From NCBI RefSeq assembly GCF_039555335.1, contig NC_092635.1, positions 50,364,052-50,428,051 on the forward strand: DNA of 64,000 nucleotides, written 5' to 3'. Below the pieces are notes generated by a model, which had not been told where the DNA came from, searched no databases, and worked only from the letters and a program-made list of their open reading frames with translations. This document shows positions 55,397 to 64,000 of the stretch, in pieces. Position 1 is the stretch's first letter, and each line of letters begins with the position of its first letter. The translations under genes and the position numbers were made by a program. The stretch comes from Amphiura filiformis (lineage: Eukaryota; Echinodermata; Ophiuroidea; Amphilepidida; Amphiuridae).

Positions 55397-55722
55397 TGGG
55401 CTATTCCACTTAAAATTCACACCCCTGTGGAAGATTTCACTGCCATCTCAATTCCAGTTGTATTTTATAAATGTTCGATCCAACTGGAAATTGTTGCTAT
55501 TTTTGTGTTAAATTGTAGTCCATTGATACAATAAGATCCATGTGAATTCAACACACTTTTAGCCTGCAAAATGAGAACATTTTGTTGACTTTAATTCCAC
55601 ATTGTTTCCCCATTTTATGGATAGAGATGGTTCGACCTGGAATTATTTAATCTGTTCAATTCGTTTGGAATTCCAATATCTTCCTCAGTTGGGGGTGTAA
55701 ATTTCAAATGGATACATCCAAT
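55397..55722. mobile_element. TGGGCTATTC-family MITE, interrupted copy 7
   Basis: The left end TGGGCTATTCCACTTAAAAT with CACACCCCTGTGGAAGA and a piece GGGGGTGTAAATTTCAAATG (about 55691) are separated by 240 bp of unrelated sequence, so the copy seems split by an insertion or decayed. Confidence 0.5.
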
Positions 55723-56026
55723 AGACAAGAAAATACACTCTACTCTAAAATCATGTGCAGCCAAAGGTATAATACCCAAAAGATTACCGACTCAAAATTG
55801 CACCATACGTAATGCTATGGCAAATCTACCATCTTGGTTTGTTGCTCATGGAGTGCAGATAATGTACCGGCAAGAGCCCAAAAGTGAAATAATATTGCAG
55901 TTTTTGCACGTTCCAAAATTTTGCGCATGCAGTGCTTAGCACTCGTTTTTGGCACAACGTGTTACATGCAAACTACCACACATTTTGAATTAAAGTTTGC
56001 TGGGCACATAAGTTGTCTCCACAAAA

Positions 56027-56340
56027 ATGGCACAGTCGGTACTCTTTGGTTCTACCTCACTGGGAGTTACACTATTTGCCCTCCATGGGCGACACTCAAA
56101 CATGGTGCAGTTGGTACTTTTTGGTTCTACCTCATTAGAAGGTACTCACTCAAACATGGTGGAGTTGGTACTCTTTTATTTTACCTCACTGGGAGGTACA
56201 CTATATGCCCTCCATGAGCGACACCCAAGCATGGTGGAGTTAGTACTCCTTAGTTCTACCTCATTGGGAGGTACACTATTTGCACTCCATGAGCGACGCT
56301 CAAACAGGTACTCTTTGACCCTACCTCATTGTGTGCAGCA
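56027..56340 (+). repeat. Minisatellite, about 75-bp unit
   Basis: GGTACTCTTTGGTTCTACCTCA-type units at 56038, 56113, 56167 (partial spacing) and 56242, with CACTATTTGCCCTCCATG and CGACACTCAAACATGGTG between. About four imperfect units. Long frames across it arise from the repeat being close to a multiple of three. Confidence 0.8.
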
Positions 56341-57473
56341 CATATCATCATGGAATCAAAGTTAGTGATAAGATATTTATCACTATTACATTATACACAT
56401 TAATCTTTGTCATCAAGATCTCCTATAATGATATGAACTTCTGTTCAATCAATGCCTGAATAGACCTTTTTTCTGTGCATTCCATAAAAAAATGATGCAC
56501 AAAACAAGGCATATCAATCAGCATCATGGATTGTGTTTCACACTAACTCTAAAACATAATTGCAGCTGATCCCATATTTTATGTGTGTAGTGTTTTTTTT
56601 TTTTTTTTTTATAGAACATCCACAGATCAACTAATAAAATATTGAAAACTGCGCCTACTTCCTGTTTGGTCTCAAGTATGAATAAGAAAAACATGTCAAA
56701 TATATTCTGCAGATTGACATCTTTAACAGGAATACAATATAACTGACTCAGGTCACCAATAAATGGCAACCATTAAGTGTAAGCTGCCATATAGTGAAGT
56801 CAGCTGCTCTAAAAATCACAGAATGTTTTGTAATTTATGCGTACATTGTCACTGCCCAAGTTGACCTGCGCAGTAATGATCATAAATGTTGTACCCATCA
56901 GCGTGACATACTTGGGGTTACTTTCGCAAAGGTTCAGAATTATTGAAATGATTTTTTTCCAGACAGCATCGAGTACATGAGAGAATACATAAAGTATCCA
57001 GGCATGAGAATGAACTTAGTTTCATGGAAAAACCTGAAATTGATATAAAAAGCTAAAAAGCATTTGAAATTATGCTACAATGCCCCCATGACACGCTGAA
57101 AATAAATTTAACATTTTTGGTAACAAAAAACACTGAATTCACGTCTAAAAATGAAAATTCTCAAGCCTGTGTATCGCTAACCAGACAAACCACAATTGTG
57201 GGTGCTAAGAGTAATAAGGCATGTTGCACTATACGATTTAAAGCAGAAGTTCTGTGGACTAATTTGGGTTGGTCCTTGAACAGCTCCTGCATGTACGGTA
57301 AACATGGTGTAATTTGCCCTCAGAAGAAAAAATCTTTGAAATAACATGGAACTTCTGTCACCAATAAGCAAATATAATTAAGAACCACTGATTTGATCAA
57401 ATCTAGTTGGTTAGGCAGAATTTCTCCATACTTGAATCCAAACAGAATACACCTTGCTTAAGACCCTTCTTGA
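56341..57473 (-). other. 3' flank of the TGOLN2-like gene
   Basis: No exon is seen. A T run (56587-56610) and AT-rich sequence. It probably holds the 3' UTR of the - strand gene; no clear polyadenylation signal was identified. Confidence 0.3.
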
Positions 57474-58939
57474 TTAAAATGTGTAATCCTTAGATGACTG
57501 TTGTAGTGATGGCATCACTTCGGTGACATTCTGATTGAGTTTGTTGTACCCATCTCCTCTCCGTCTACGACTACTGGAATTCTTCCCCTCGATGATGATT
57601 GCGATAATCTACAAATAAAAGCAGAATACATTAGTTTGGTTAATTTCTTTCCGACTTGAACCAATGGGATAAATTCCTTCTCATTTCCTTTATGCGTTGT
57701 GTCTATAAAATGCCTCCTTAATTTCATTTACACCTTGTGGTGGTTATAAAATGTCTGACTCCCCTTTTTGTCAAACAGGCTCTTATTGTTGTCATAATAA
57801 AGGGGACCATGGCTATCAGTATTCAAATTATCTTCTTGTGTCTCACTATAGTGAGTGGTTGAAAGGCGCCAAAATACGCCAATTTTGCATGATTTTTCGG
57901 AAAACCTGGAGATGCGAGTGCACCAGGGGGACACCTCCTCCCGCACCTACTCCCCTCAGCGTTCCGTGCCTCCGAGTAGGCCTCGTAATGATGGCCAATA
58001 TTTAAAATCTTGAGCTTCTGAGTCTCTACTGTGTCTCATCTCAAGTTGAGAGTAATGCCATGTTGCATTTTGTAGAGGCAGACTCAAATCAGTGGGTGTA
58101 TATCCGCATCCCCCCGATACACCCCTGTTGAGATTGAGGAATAGCCAAGGAATGACAACATTCTAAGCGACAGAATAAGTCCCAAATATGTGACCCGGCA
58201 GCACAAACGAGCCGTAAATTCCCTAAATTGTATTCTGAGTTATGGTGTAAAATGTGTACGAAGGTCGTATTCATCGGTCACTAAAGCTGGCGGCGACATC
58301 TGTCTTATTTTGATAGTCACAACACCAATCAATAATCCTATTATTGAAGTGGATAAGAAGCTTCTACATTTGTACCTTAGATGGCTATAGAACTTTTAAT
58401 AACTCTGGTCTTTGTTTGCTTTTGCTAAATCCTTTTCAAGTGGTGGGTTATTTGTATAGGTATGCATAACCAACAATTAACAATGAGAGAACCTTCTTAA
58501 ACCTCGTTGACTTGGGGATGATTTGAAATGACCGCCAATTATGACTGTTTGATATTTATTGCCAGCAATGTGGAAAAAGAGACACACATAGAAACGAAAA
58601 AAGCTATAATTTTGTTGAAGGAGCAAAGTTTAACTAACCATAACTCCGCTTCTGGATATCGTTTGAAGTCAAATGATATACCATTTTTAAGTTTATGATG
58701 TTTATTTTTAAACACAAAAATAAAACAAAATTGACGGGGAGGAATTTACGGCTCATTCGCCGTGGACGGTCACATATAGGGATAGATACCTTTTGTTTAT
58801 TGTGGTAGAGAAGATATGTTGCCATAATCAAGACGATAGCCGTGAGTGAATATGCCAAGAAATGACTACTGGAAGACTCCTCCTCCAATTTGTATAACAC
58901 TTCCGCTTCTTCTTTCTTCCTTTCATTTTGACTCTTTGC
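57474..58939 (-). CDS. TGOLN2: TGOLN2/TGN38-like protein, last two exons (partial)
   Basis: Complement of 58790-58939 (150 nt, phase 0) joined to 57474-57608 (135 nt, stop TAA); donor GTATCT, acceptor TTTGTAG. The joined 94 residues read: a charged luminal stretch (AKSQNERKKEEAEVLYKLEE), SSSSHFLAYSLTAIVLIMAT as the membrane span, YHNKQK, then IIAIIIEGKNSSSRRRRGDG and YNKLNQNVTEVMPSL, ending SSKDYTF. This follows vertebrate TGN38/TGOLN2 block by block (SSHFFAY, YHNKRK, EGKRSK, SDYQRL; remembered). The protein cycles between trans-Golgi and plasma membrane; the YNKL tyrosine signal binds AP adaptors. The tail runs about 14-18 residues beyond where the vertebrate tails end. The signal peptide and the luminal repeat region must lie upstream; I could not place them between 58940 and 64000. 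Confidence 0.88.
58187..58776. mobile_element. TGTGACC-terminated element in the TGOLN2-like intron
   Basis: TATGTGACCCGGCAGCACAA ... GAGCCGTAAATTCC at the left, GGAATTTACGGCTC ... GGACGGTCACATA at the right; 590 bp. It ends 12 bases from the splice donor of the membrane-span exon. Related by its ends to copies at 40966, 49784 and 50595. Confidence 0.75.
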
Positions 58940-59670
58940 CTAGAGGATGACAAATTTGAAGAGGAAAATACACATTACTTTAGTTTGTATGGAATAATTA
59001 TCTGGGTATTTTGGATTGGGCAGGGTTGTGCAGCGGGAACTGCAAATATACCCTGAAAAATTATTGTTTACTTCTCTGGACTTCGATAAAATTATTTCAG
59101 TTCAAAGTCAAGTTAAATTCAGGTAAATGTTTCAAAATTTTGCGACAAAACAATGGAAAACTAGCACTTTAAGGTGAATAAGATGATGTATTTGTGCATA
59201 TAAAATGCATTCATGACCTACATTGTAGGTACTGGAATAATTTTCCATTTACCTCATTACTTCAAGCCATACTGTAAGATCTTATGAAATTGGTTAATTT
59301 TTTTCAAACCTGATTTTTGACATATTGTAATATTTACATCTAAATGGAATCAGCTGGTGTGCTTGCTGCTCGTGTACATTGTAGGTCAACAGAGCATGAT
59401 ATAATGTGGCGGCTTTTATCGTGCATTAAATCCCCCACATCACTCAATCATAAACAGTCAAAATAACCTATCGGTTTCTTTTACTTTAACCTTGTTATTA
59501 AAATGGACAGAACCCTTCCTGATAAAGTAATTTCTAATATGATTTCATCATTTTTGATAAATAATAACAACATTAAAATTTGATGGAAATTGTAAATATG
59601 GCTTTAAGCTCAAAATGAATATTTTGGGTGAAAATCAAAATCCTAATTCCAACCCTAATCCTATAATATT

Positions 59671-59832
59671 TTGCTGTAAACCTTTGACGAGCACGTACTA
59701 TTGTGATGTTGCAAAAATGTCCACTTGGCAACATCAGATTACCTCAGCAGCTATCACAGACAAGTGCATTTAACACAGTAAATATGTGATGTATGCTCAA
59801 AATACGCTCTTGTCAAAAGTTCATCATAACCT
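59671..59832. mobile_element. MITE with GTAAACCTTTGAC end, copy 2
   Basis: A diverged relative of 45021-45219: TGTAAACCTTTGACGAGCAC, TGATGTTGCAAAA, CAGACAAGTGCATT and CTCTTGTCAAAAGTTCATC keep the same order. Confidence 0.7.
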
Positions 59833-59876
59833 GTAATCCTAGTATCATGAGGTGGTAGCAGTGATTTAACCTTAAT

Positions 59877-60032
59877 TGACCTTTTTGGTGAATCCCATAA
59901 GCCTTTGCAAGTACACCCGAAGCGCACATTGTTTATTGAACATTGTTATTGCACACTGCAAGTCGGCGTGACATCAAATGACAACATCTCAGGTGTGCTC
60001 GCAAAGGCTTATGGGATTTACCGAAAAGGTCA
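59877..60032. mobile_element. Short MITE with TGACCTTTTTGG ends
   Basis: TGACCTTTTTGGTGAATCCC then ATAAGCCTTTGC, with the near-complement GCAAAGGCTTATGGGATTTA then CCGAAAAGGTCA; 156 bp. Confidence 0.8.
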
Positions 60033-60654
60033 TTAGCCAAACTTCACCAACTGAAAATATGGCATTATGGTATTAAAGTGAATGAGCAAATACAAAGAGA
60101 ATATATCAGTGGTTTATCAACACATTATATGACTTGCGTGTAACAATTAATCATCTGAACTAGGTTTGTACGGTCTACTGTGAGACAACAAACAAATTAC
60201 ACTGTTGCAGTTCATGGTTAATTTGATAAGATATATGGATTTAAAAGCAAAATCTGTGACATATGGTGTGCCCGGATGGTGTGAGGGAAAAGAATTGAAT
60301 GTAAAGGCCTATATTGTACATTGAATCTGTCAAATACACGTATATTTTAATACCACTTTGCCGAAATTGTTTTATTTTATAAGGCTATATTAATTTAACT
60401 GTTTGCCTCAATGCGTTTAACCGCATGAGAACTACCTGCCGATTGGCCAAAATGAATATTGTGTCCGATTTTGAACCAATCAAGGAGGGTATTAATAAGA
60501 TCATCTGAAAATGCAAGTTTGAACATAAATAGTTTAAAGCCTAGTCATAATTGGCAATTGAAAAAAATAAAAAAAAATGGCAATTGAAATAAGCATTTCA
60601 AGTTATCAACCAATCAGAAATGCTGTTAGATGACCAGTAGTGTCCAGGGGGTTA

Positions 60655-60790
60655 AGTTGCAGAGTGGATTAATGAAAATGCCAAAATGGCAAATCACCTC
60701 ATTAATATTCATAAATACGCAAATAACATGACACAAAAGTATACAGCACATCAGGCTACCATATCCAATCACCAAACTAAGTTTGATATA
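60655..60790. repeat. Single HINE-type core unit
   Basis: AAGTTGCAGAGTGGATTAATG, CATTAATATTCATAAATACG and ACATGACACAAAAGTATACA match the 158-bp units at 31425-31960. Confidence 0.75.
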
Positions 60791-60911
60791 AAATTGGACG
60801 GATTGAGCATGATACCTGAATTTATCGGTCGAGCTAGAGTGTTCAAATATCATGCGAGACAAAGTCAAGCGTGATATTTGAAAACTCTAGCGAAAGTATC
60901 CGTCCAATTTG
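60790..60911. mobile_element. Hairpin element, about 122 bp
   Basis: AAAATTGGACGGAT ... GCTAGAGTGTTCAAATATCA and the complement TGATATTTGAAAACTCTAGC ... ATCCGTCCAATTT fold back on each other. It abuts the HINE-type unit. Confidence 0.65.
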
Positions 60912-62365
60912 ATCATTATTATGTCTTCAGAATCTTTTTTTGGTCAAAAACATGATTTTAGTAAAAAACATGATTTTTGGTCAGAATTCTGAATTCATTG
61001 TGGGGATTTGGGCTCCTTGCACAAAGTCCACACAAACAGATGTCTCATGTGTTTCTTGTATACAAAAAAGCAGACAGACGAAGTATTTTTTTTCAGTGAC
61101 ACTTTCAGGATATGTCAAGTGTGTGCTAATGATGAAACCTATTAAATTTGAATGGTAGTCGACATCTACAAAAAGAATAACGAAGTATTCAGAATTGTAA
61201 TAATTTAGTTGGACGTTCACAAAGTCACCCAATATTATACCTTATTAATCTGCATTGGCAACTCTGTATTCCGTGCGATCCAACCAGAGGTTGGTCCATA
61301 TAGTCGTGCACATAGTCGTGCATAGCCGGTTTTGCCTACCGTTGCCATTGGTTACAATTTATACTTCTATCTCAGACTGGCTGAGGGCCAATCAAGTGGA
61401 AGTTGCCCAATAGTCATGATAGTATATCCCCCCCTTGACTCGGTCGCTTTTAGAGTCGTAACGATGTGGTATAGACTTGCCAGTCTCGTATGCGCCGTTT
61501 GTACACAGAGACTGGCTTATGCCACTGTGTGTGTCATTGGGATCTATACAAACGTAGCAACATTTTTTTTGCAATTGAGTCAATTTATATAAAATTGGTA
61601 CTCACATATCTGATTTCTAAATCATAATTATCCTGTTTAATGTATCCAAGTACCTTACACTTGGAATTTGTGATACTTCAAAGATAATTTTTGAACCATC
61701 GACCTTACGAGATGAAACAATGCAAGTCACAAGATCTCATGAGATGACCCACCTCTTTTACAGCCGGTTTCTGTCTTCAAGTCATGTTCGCGATACAGCC
61801 ACGTTGCACTCTGGGGTCGAGACTAATCAGTTACGTCGTTAACAACGAGTAAACAAAATGGCTGGGAAAACGGAGAAAATTGTGTCCTTAAAAGTGTTTC
61901 AGCGTGACGATCAGAAACCTCAAAAAACTATTTTTGTTGGGCCGCACTTGATATGCTAATGATATACAGGTACATTGTAGGATATAAATTGGATGGTAAA
62001 TAAGCCAAATATTGCAAGAAATCTACTCGCTAGAATCCTAGCGACCCCGCAAAAAAAATGACCGTCCATGCGAATGTAATATTGAAATCAGTCGTAAAAT
62101 CCCTACTAGTAATAGACCTACTTGTCACTAATCGTGGCGCGTGATCAAGTCGTGATAAAAAGGTCAAAGTGGCTGATCAATGTGTGGGCAAATGTTCAAG
62201 TGGCTTTTTGACCAATCGGCTTTCTAGCAGTAAAATATGGGGACCAATCAGGTTGTATCAATGTGATACCAATAAACTATGATGTATGACTCATCTTGTT
62301 AGGCCTACTAAAAATAAAATTAGGTTTCGGTAACCGCCCGCGCCTCTTTTTTGGTGCATAAAAAA

Positions 62366-62505
62366 AAAATAATTTATGCCACTTTTGGAAAAAAAAAATT
62401 TTCAAGAGTCGTCCGTGTCGAAATTCTGACATGAAATAATTTATGCCACTTTTGGAAAAAATAAAATTTTTCAAGAGTCGTCTGTGTCGAAATTCTGATA
62501 TGAAG
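62366..62505 (+). repeat. Tandem duplication, about 70 bp
   Basis: ATAATTTATGCCACTTTTGG, TTCAAGAGTCGTC(C/T)GTGTCG and AAATTCTGA(C/T)ATGAA occur twice in a row. Preceded by GGTTTCGGTAACCGCCCGCG. Confidence 0.8.
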
Positions 62506-62709
62506 TTGTTGGAAATCACATTATTTTATTTTCCCCCGACTTTCTGCCATTCAATGATTAAAGAAATACAGTTGAATTGATAGATAATATTTATCGCGAT
62601 ATAGGCCTAGGCCTATGCACAACTATTTTATTTATGAAAACAGCGTGCAGCAGGACTCGTAATATTAAGTAGGCCTACAACTATTGAAAAACTACCCGGT
62701 ATTGAACTA

Positions 62710-63404
62710 CCCAGCAAACACAAAAACGTTTTAAAAACGTTTTAAATAAGTTATATTTTGGCTTTTGGTTTAGCTAAAACGCGTTTTAATAACATTAAAA
62801 TGTCGGGTTATATAAAGGTCATGATAACGTTTTAAAACGTTTTGTATGAAAAAACAATATACAACAATATTTTTCAATGTTTTCAAAAAAATGTTATTGT
62901 AAACTATTTTTACAAACATTTTGCCAAATATTGTGTCAATACTTAAATAACATTATGTTAAAATGTTTGAACCCAGCAAACACAGAAATGTTCTTAAAAT
63001 GTTTTTTCAAAACCTTTTAATAACATTTAAATGTCGGGTTATATAAAGGTCATGAAAACGTTTTTAAAGCGTTATTGAAAATATTTTGGGCAAACATTTT
63101 TTCGCAAATATTTTTTCAACCCCAAAATAACATTCTGTTTAGAATGTTTTGTATCAAGTTTTCAAGAATGTTTTTGGAATGTTATTAAAACGTTTTTATA
63201 CCCTTTATATAACCCGACATTTAAGCGTTTTCTGTAAAACATTTTTGTTTGCTGAGCAGTAGATTATCAAAAATGTTTTTAAGGTTATGAAAATGTTTTA
63301 TACTCTTAATATACCCTTTATATAACCCGACATTTAAACGTTTTCTGACAACCTTTTATAACCTTTTGCGAATGATGTCGAAAACGTTTTGTGTTTGCTG
63401 GGTA
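62710..63404. mobile_element. CCCAGCAAACA MITE, nested pair
   Basis: The outer copy opens CCCAGCAAACACAAAAACG (62711) and closes GTGTTTGCTGGG (about 63403). A second start CCCAGCAAACACAGAAATG (62973) and an inner end TTGTTTGCTGAGC (about 63257) show one copy within another. All contain GGGTTATATAAAGG or its complement and AACGTTTT palindromes, as at 49340-49658. Confidence 0.75.
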
Positions 63405-64000
63405 TTTTGTCTGTGTCCGCAAAAAATTTGATAAAAACGGTAATAGTAGGCCTAACACTATAAGACAAAGGCCTAACGCTCATTAAATCGGTGTTGTTGT
63501 CGAACTAATTCCCATAAAGCTCAGATTAAAAAGAGCAAGTACTAAAAAAGTTAAAATGCTAAAAATGATGTAGGCCGAAAAATTGTGTAATCTTGTCCTA
63601 GACACTCAACGATAAACCCCTATCAAGTATGAATAAAAGACTGTTCATTTCAATTTATAAGCGTTGAGGAAGTTGTGCATTTTGTCAGCACCGATATAAT
63701 AAAAATTAAAATAACTAACCTGGCAGATTTCAGGACTGTTAACCAACATTTATTTTCTCATGCCGCTCGCCCAGGCCTGCATATTATCCCGTCAAGAAAC
63801 TCAACCCTAGGCCTACCTTTTTCAACATGTAAATATAATTCCATAGCGATAAATAGTGAACGTTGCATTGAAGATGAGGATACTTGGATGATACAGATAT
63901 TAAGCACATGTTAAATGGGGGGTATGGGGATGTCCCAGTTTGTTTTACAAGGGCAATTATTATTTGACCCAAACTTTTTGGTGGGTGGGTTCATCATGAC

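Larger units (their letters stand above)
58940..64000. other. Repeat-rich region upstream of the TGOLN2-like exons
   Basis: No convincing exon. If the gene is intact, this is an intron or holds very short exons. Contents I can name: repeats at 59300-59610 shared with 44600-44760 and 48270-48450, MITEs at 59671, 59877, 60790 and 62710, a Helentron-type core unit at 60655, and a 71-bp duplication at 62366. The stretch 61000-62300 shows nothing definite except a short hairpin GCCAGTCTC/GAGACTGGC (61481-61516). Confidence 0.4.

Noticed and set aside
56027-56365. Repeat protein of 98-112 aa
   Set aside because: A 75-bp minisatellite (a multiple of three) keeps two frames open; no start context and no hydrophobic or domain pattern of a real protein.
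61613-61639. Small upstream exon of the TGOLN2-like gene (27 nt, - strand, AG and GTGAGT flanks)
   Set aside because: It is in phase 0 and would read DNYDLEIRY, but it is too short to judge and nothing of the expected luminal region surrounds it.
63715-63750. First exon of the TGOLN2-like gene (ATG to a good donor GTTAGT, - strand)
   Set aside because: It would give only MLVNSPEICQ with no signal peptide; the donor may be chance.

Overview
This is about 64 kb of AT-rich, intron-rich metazoan DNA. It shows canonical GT-AG introns, short coding exons (about 50-220 bp) and a dense population of short inverted-repeat transposons. The protein families and the repeat types (CR1/L2-like LINE, Penelope-like fragment, tRNA-derived modules, TTAA-flanked MITEs, a Helentron-like tandem-core element) fit an invertebrate deuterostome. 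An echinoderm or other ambulacrarian is my best guess, but that is inference and not proved by the sequence.

Three host genes can be read. (1) On the + strand, 1261-26260: a complete 18-exon long-chain acyl-CoA synthetase of the ACSL1/5/6 group, predicted 651 aa, with every exon junction in phase and all AMP-forming ligase motifs present. (2) On the - strand, 45372 down to 35644: a complete 7-exon gene for a 290-aa protein made of four EF-hand-like units followed by a C-terminal death domain. I do not recognise a named vertebrate orthologue for this architecture. (3) On the - strand, 58939 down to 57474: the last two exons of a TGOLN2/TGN38-like trans-Golgi membrane protein (transmembrane segment, YHNKQK-type border, EGK and YNKL sorting tail). 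Its upstream exons are not identified here. Genes 1 and 2 converge tail to tail across about 9.4 kb; genes 2 and 3 are both on the - strand.

Layout: 1-1260 is upstream sequence with repeat remnants and a possible core promoter. 1.3-26.3 kb is ACSL, whose introns hold a 3.8-kb minisatellite (7.1-10.9 kb), at least five TTAA-flanked inverted-repeat elements, a hAT-type and a Tigger/pogo-type MITE, a Penelope-like fragment with a perfect 16-bp target duplication, and a composite of two piggyBac-like elements, one carrying a broken LINE. 26.3-35.6 kb is intergenic and filled with MITEs and a Helentron-like element. 35.6-45.4 kb is the EF-hand/death-domain gene, with MITEs and a near-identical 425-bp tandem duplication in its introns. 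45.4-57.5 kb is intergenic and almost entirely repeats. 57.5-64 kb holds the TGOLN2-like tail plus repeats.

The three genes do not form an obvious pathway; both - strand genes could act at membranes or in signalling, but nothing in the sequence ties them together. The strongest candidates for something undescribed are the EF-hand/death-domain protein, the invertebrate TGN38-like tail, and several structured repeats (a 27-bp perfect hairpin next to an AGTCGA-motif cluster, the 86-bp minisatellite, and TTAA elements that share a GGTGG terminus).
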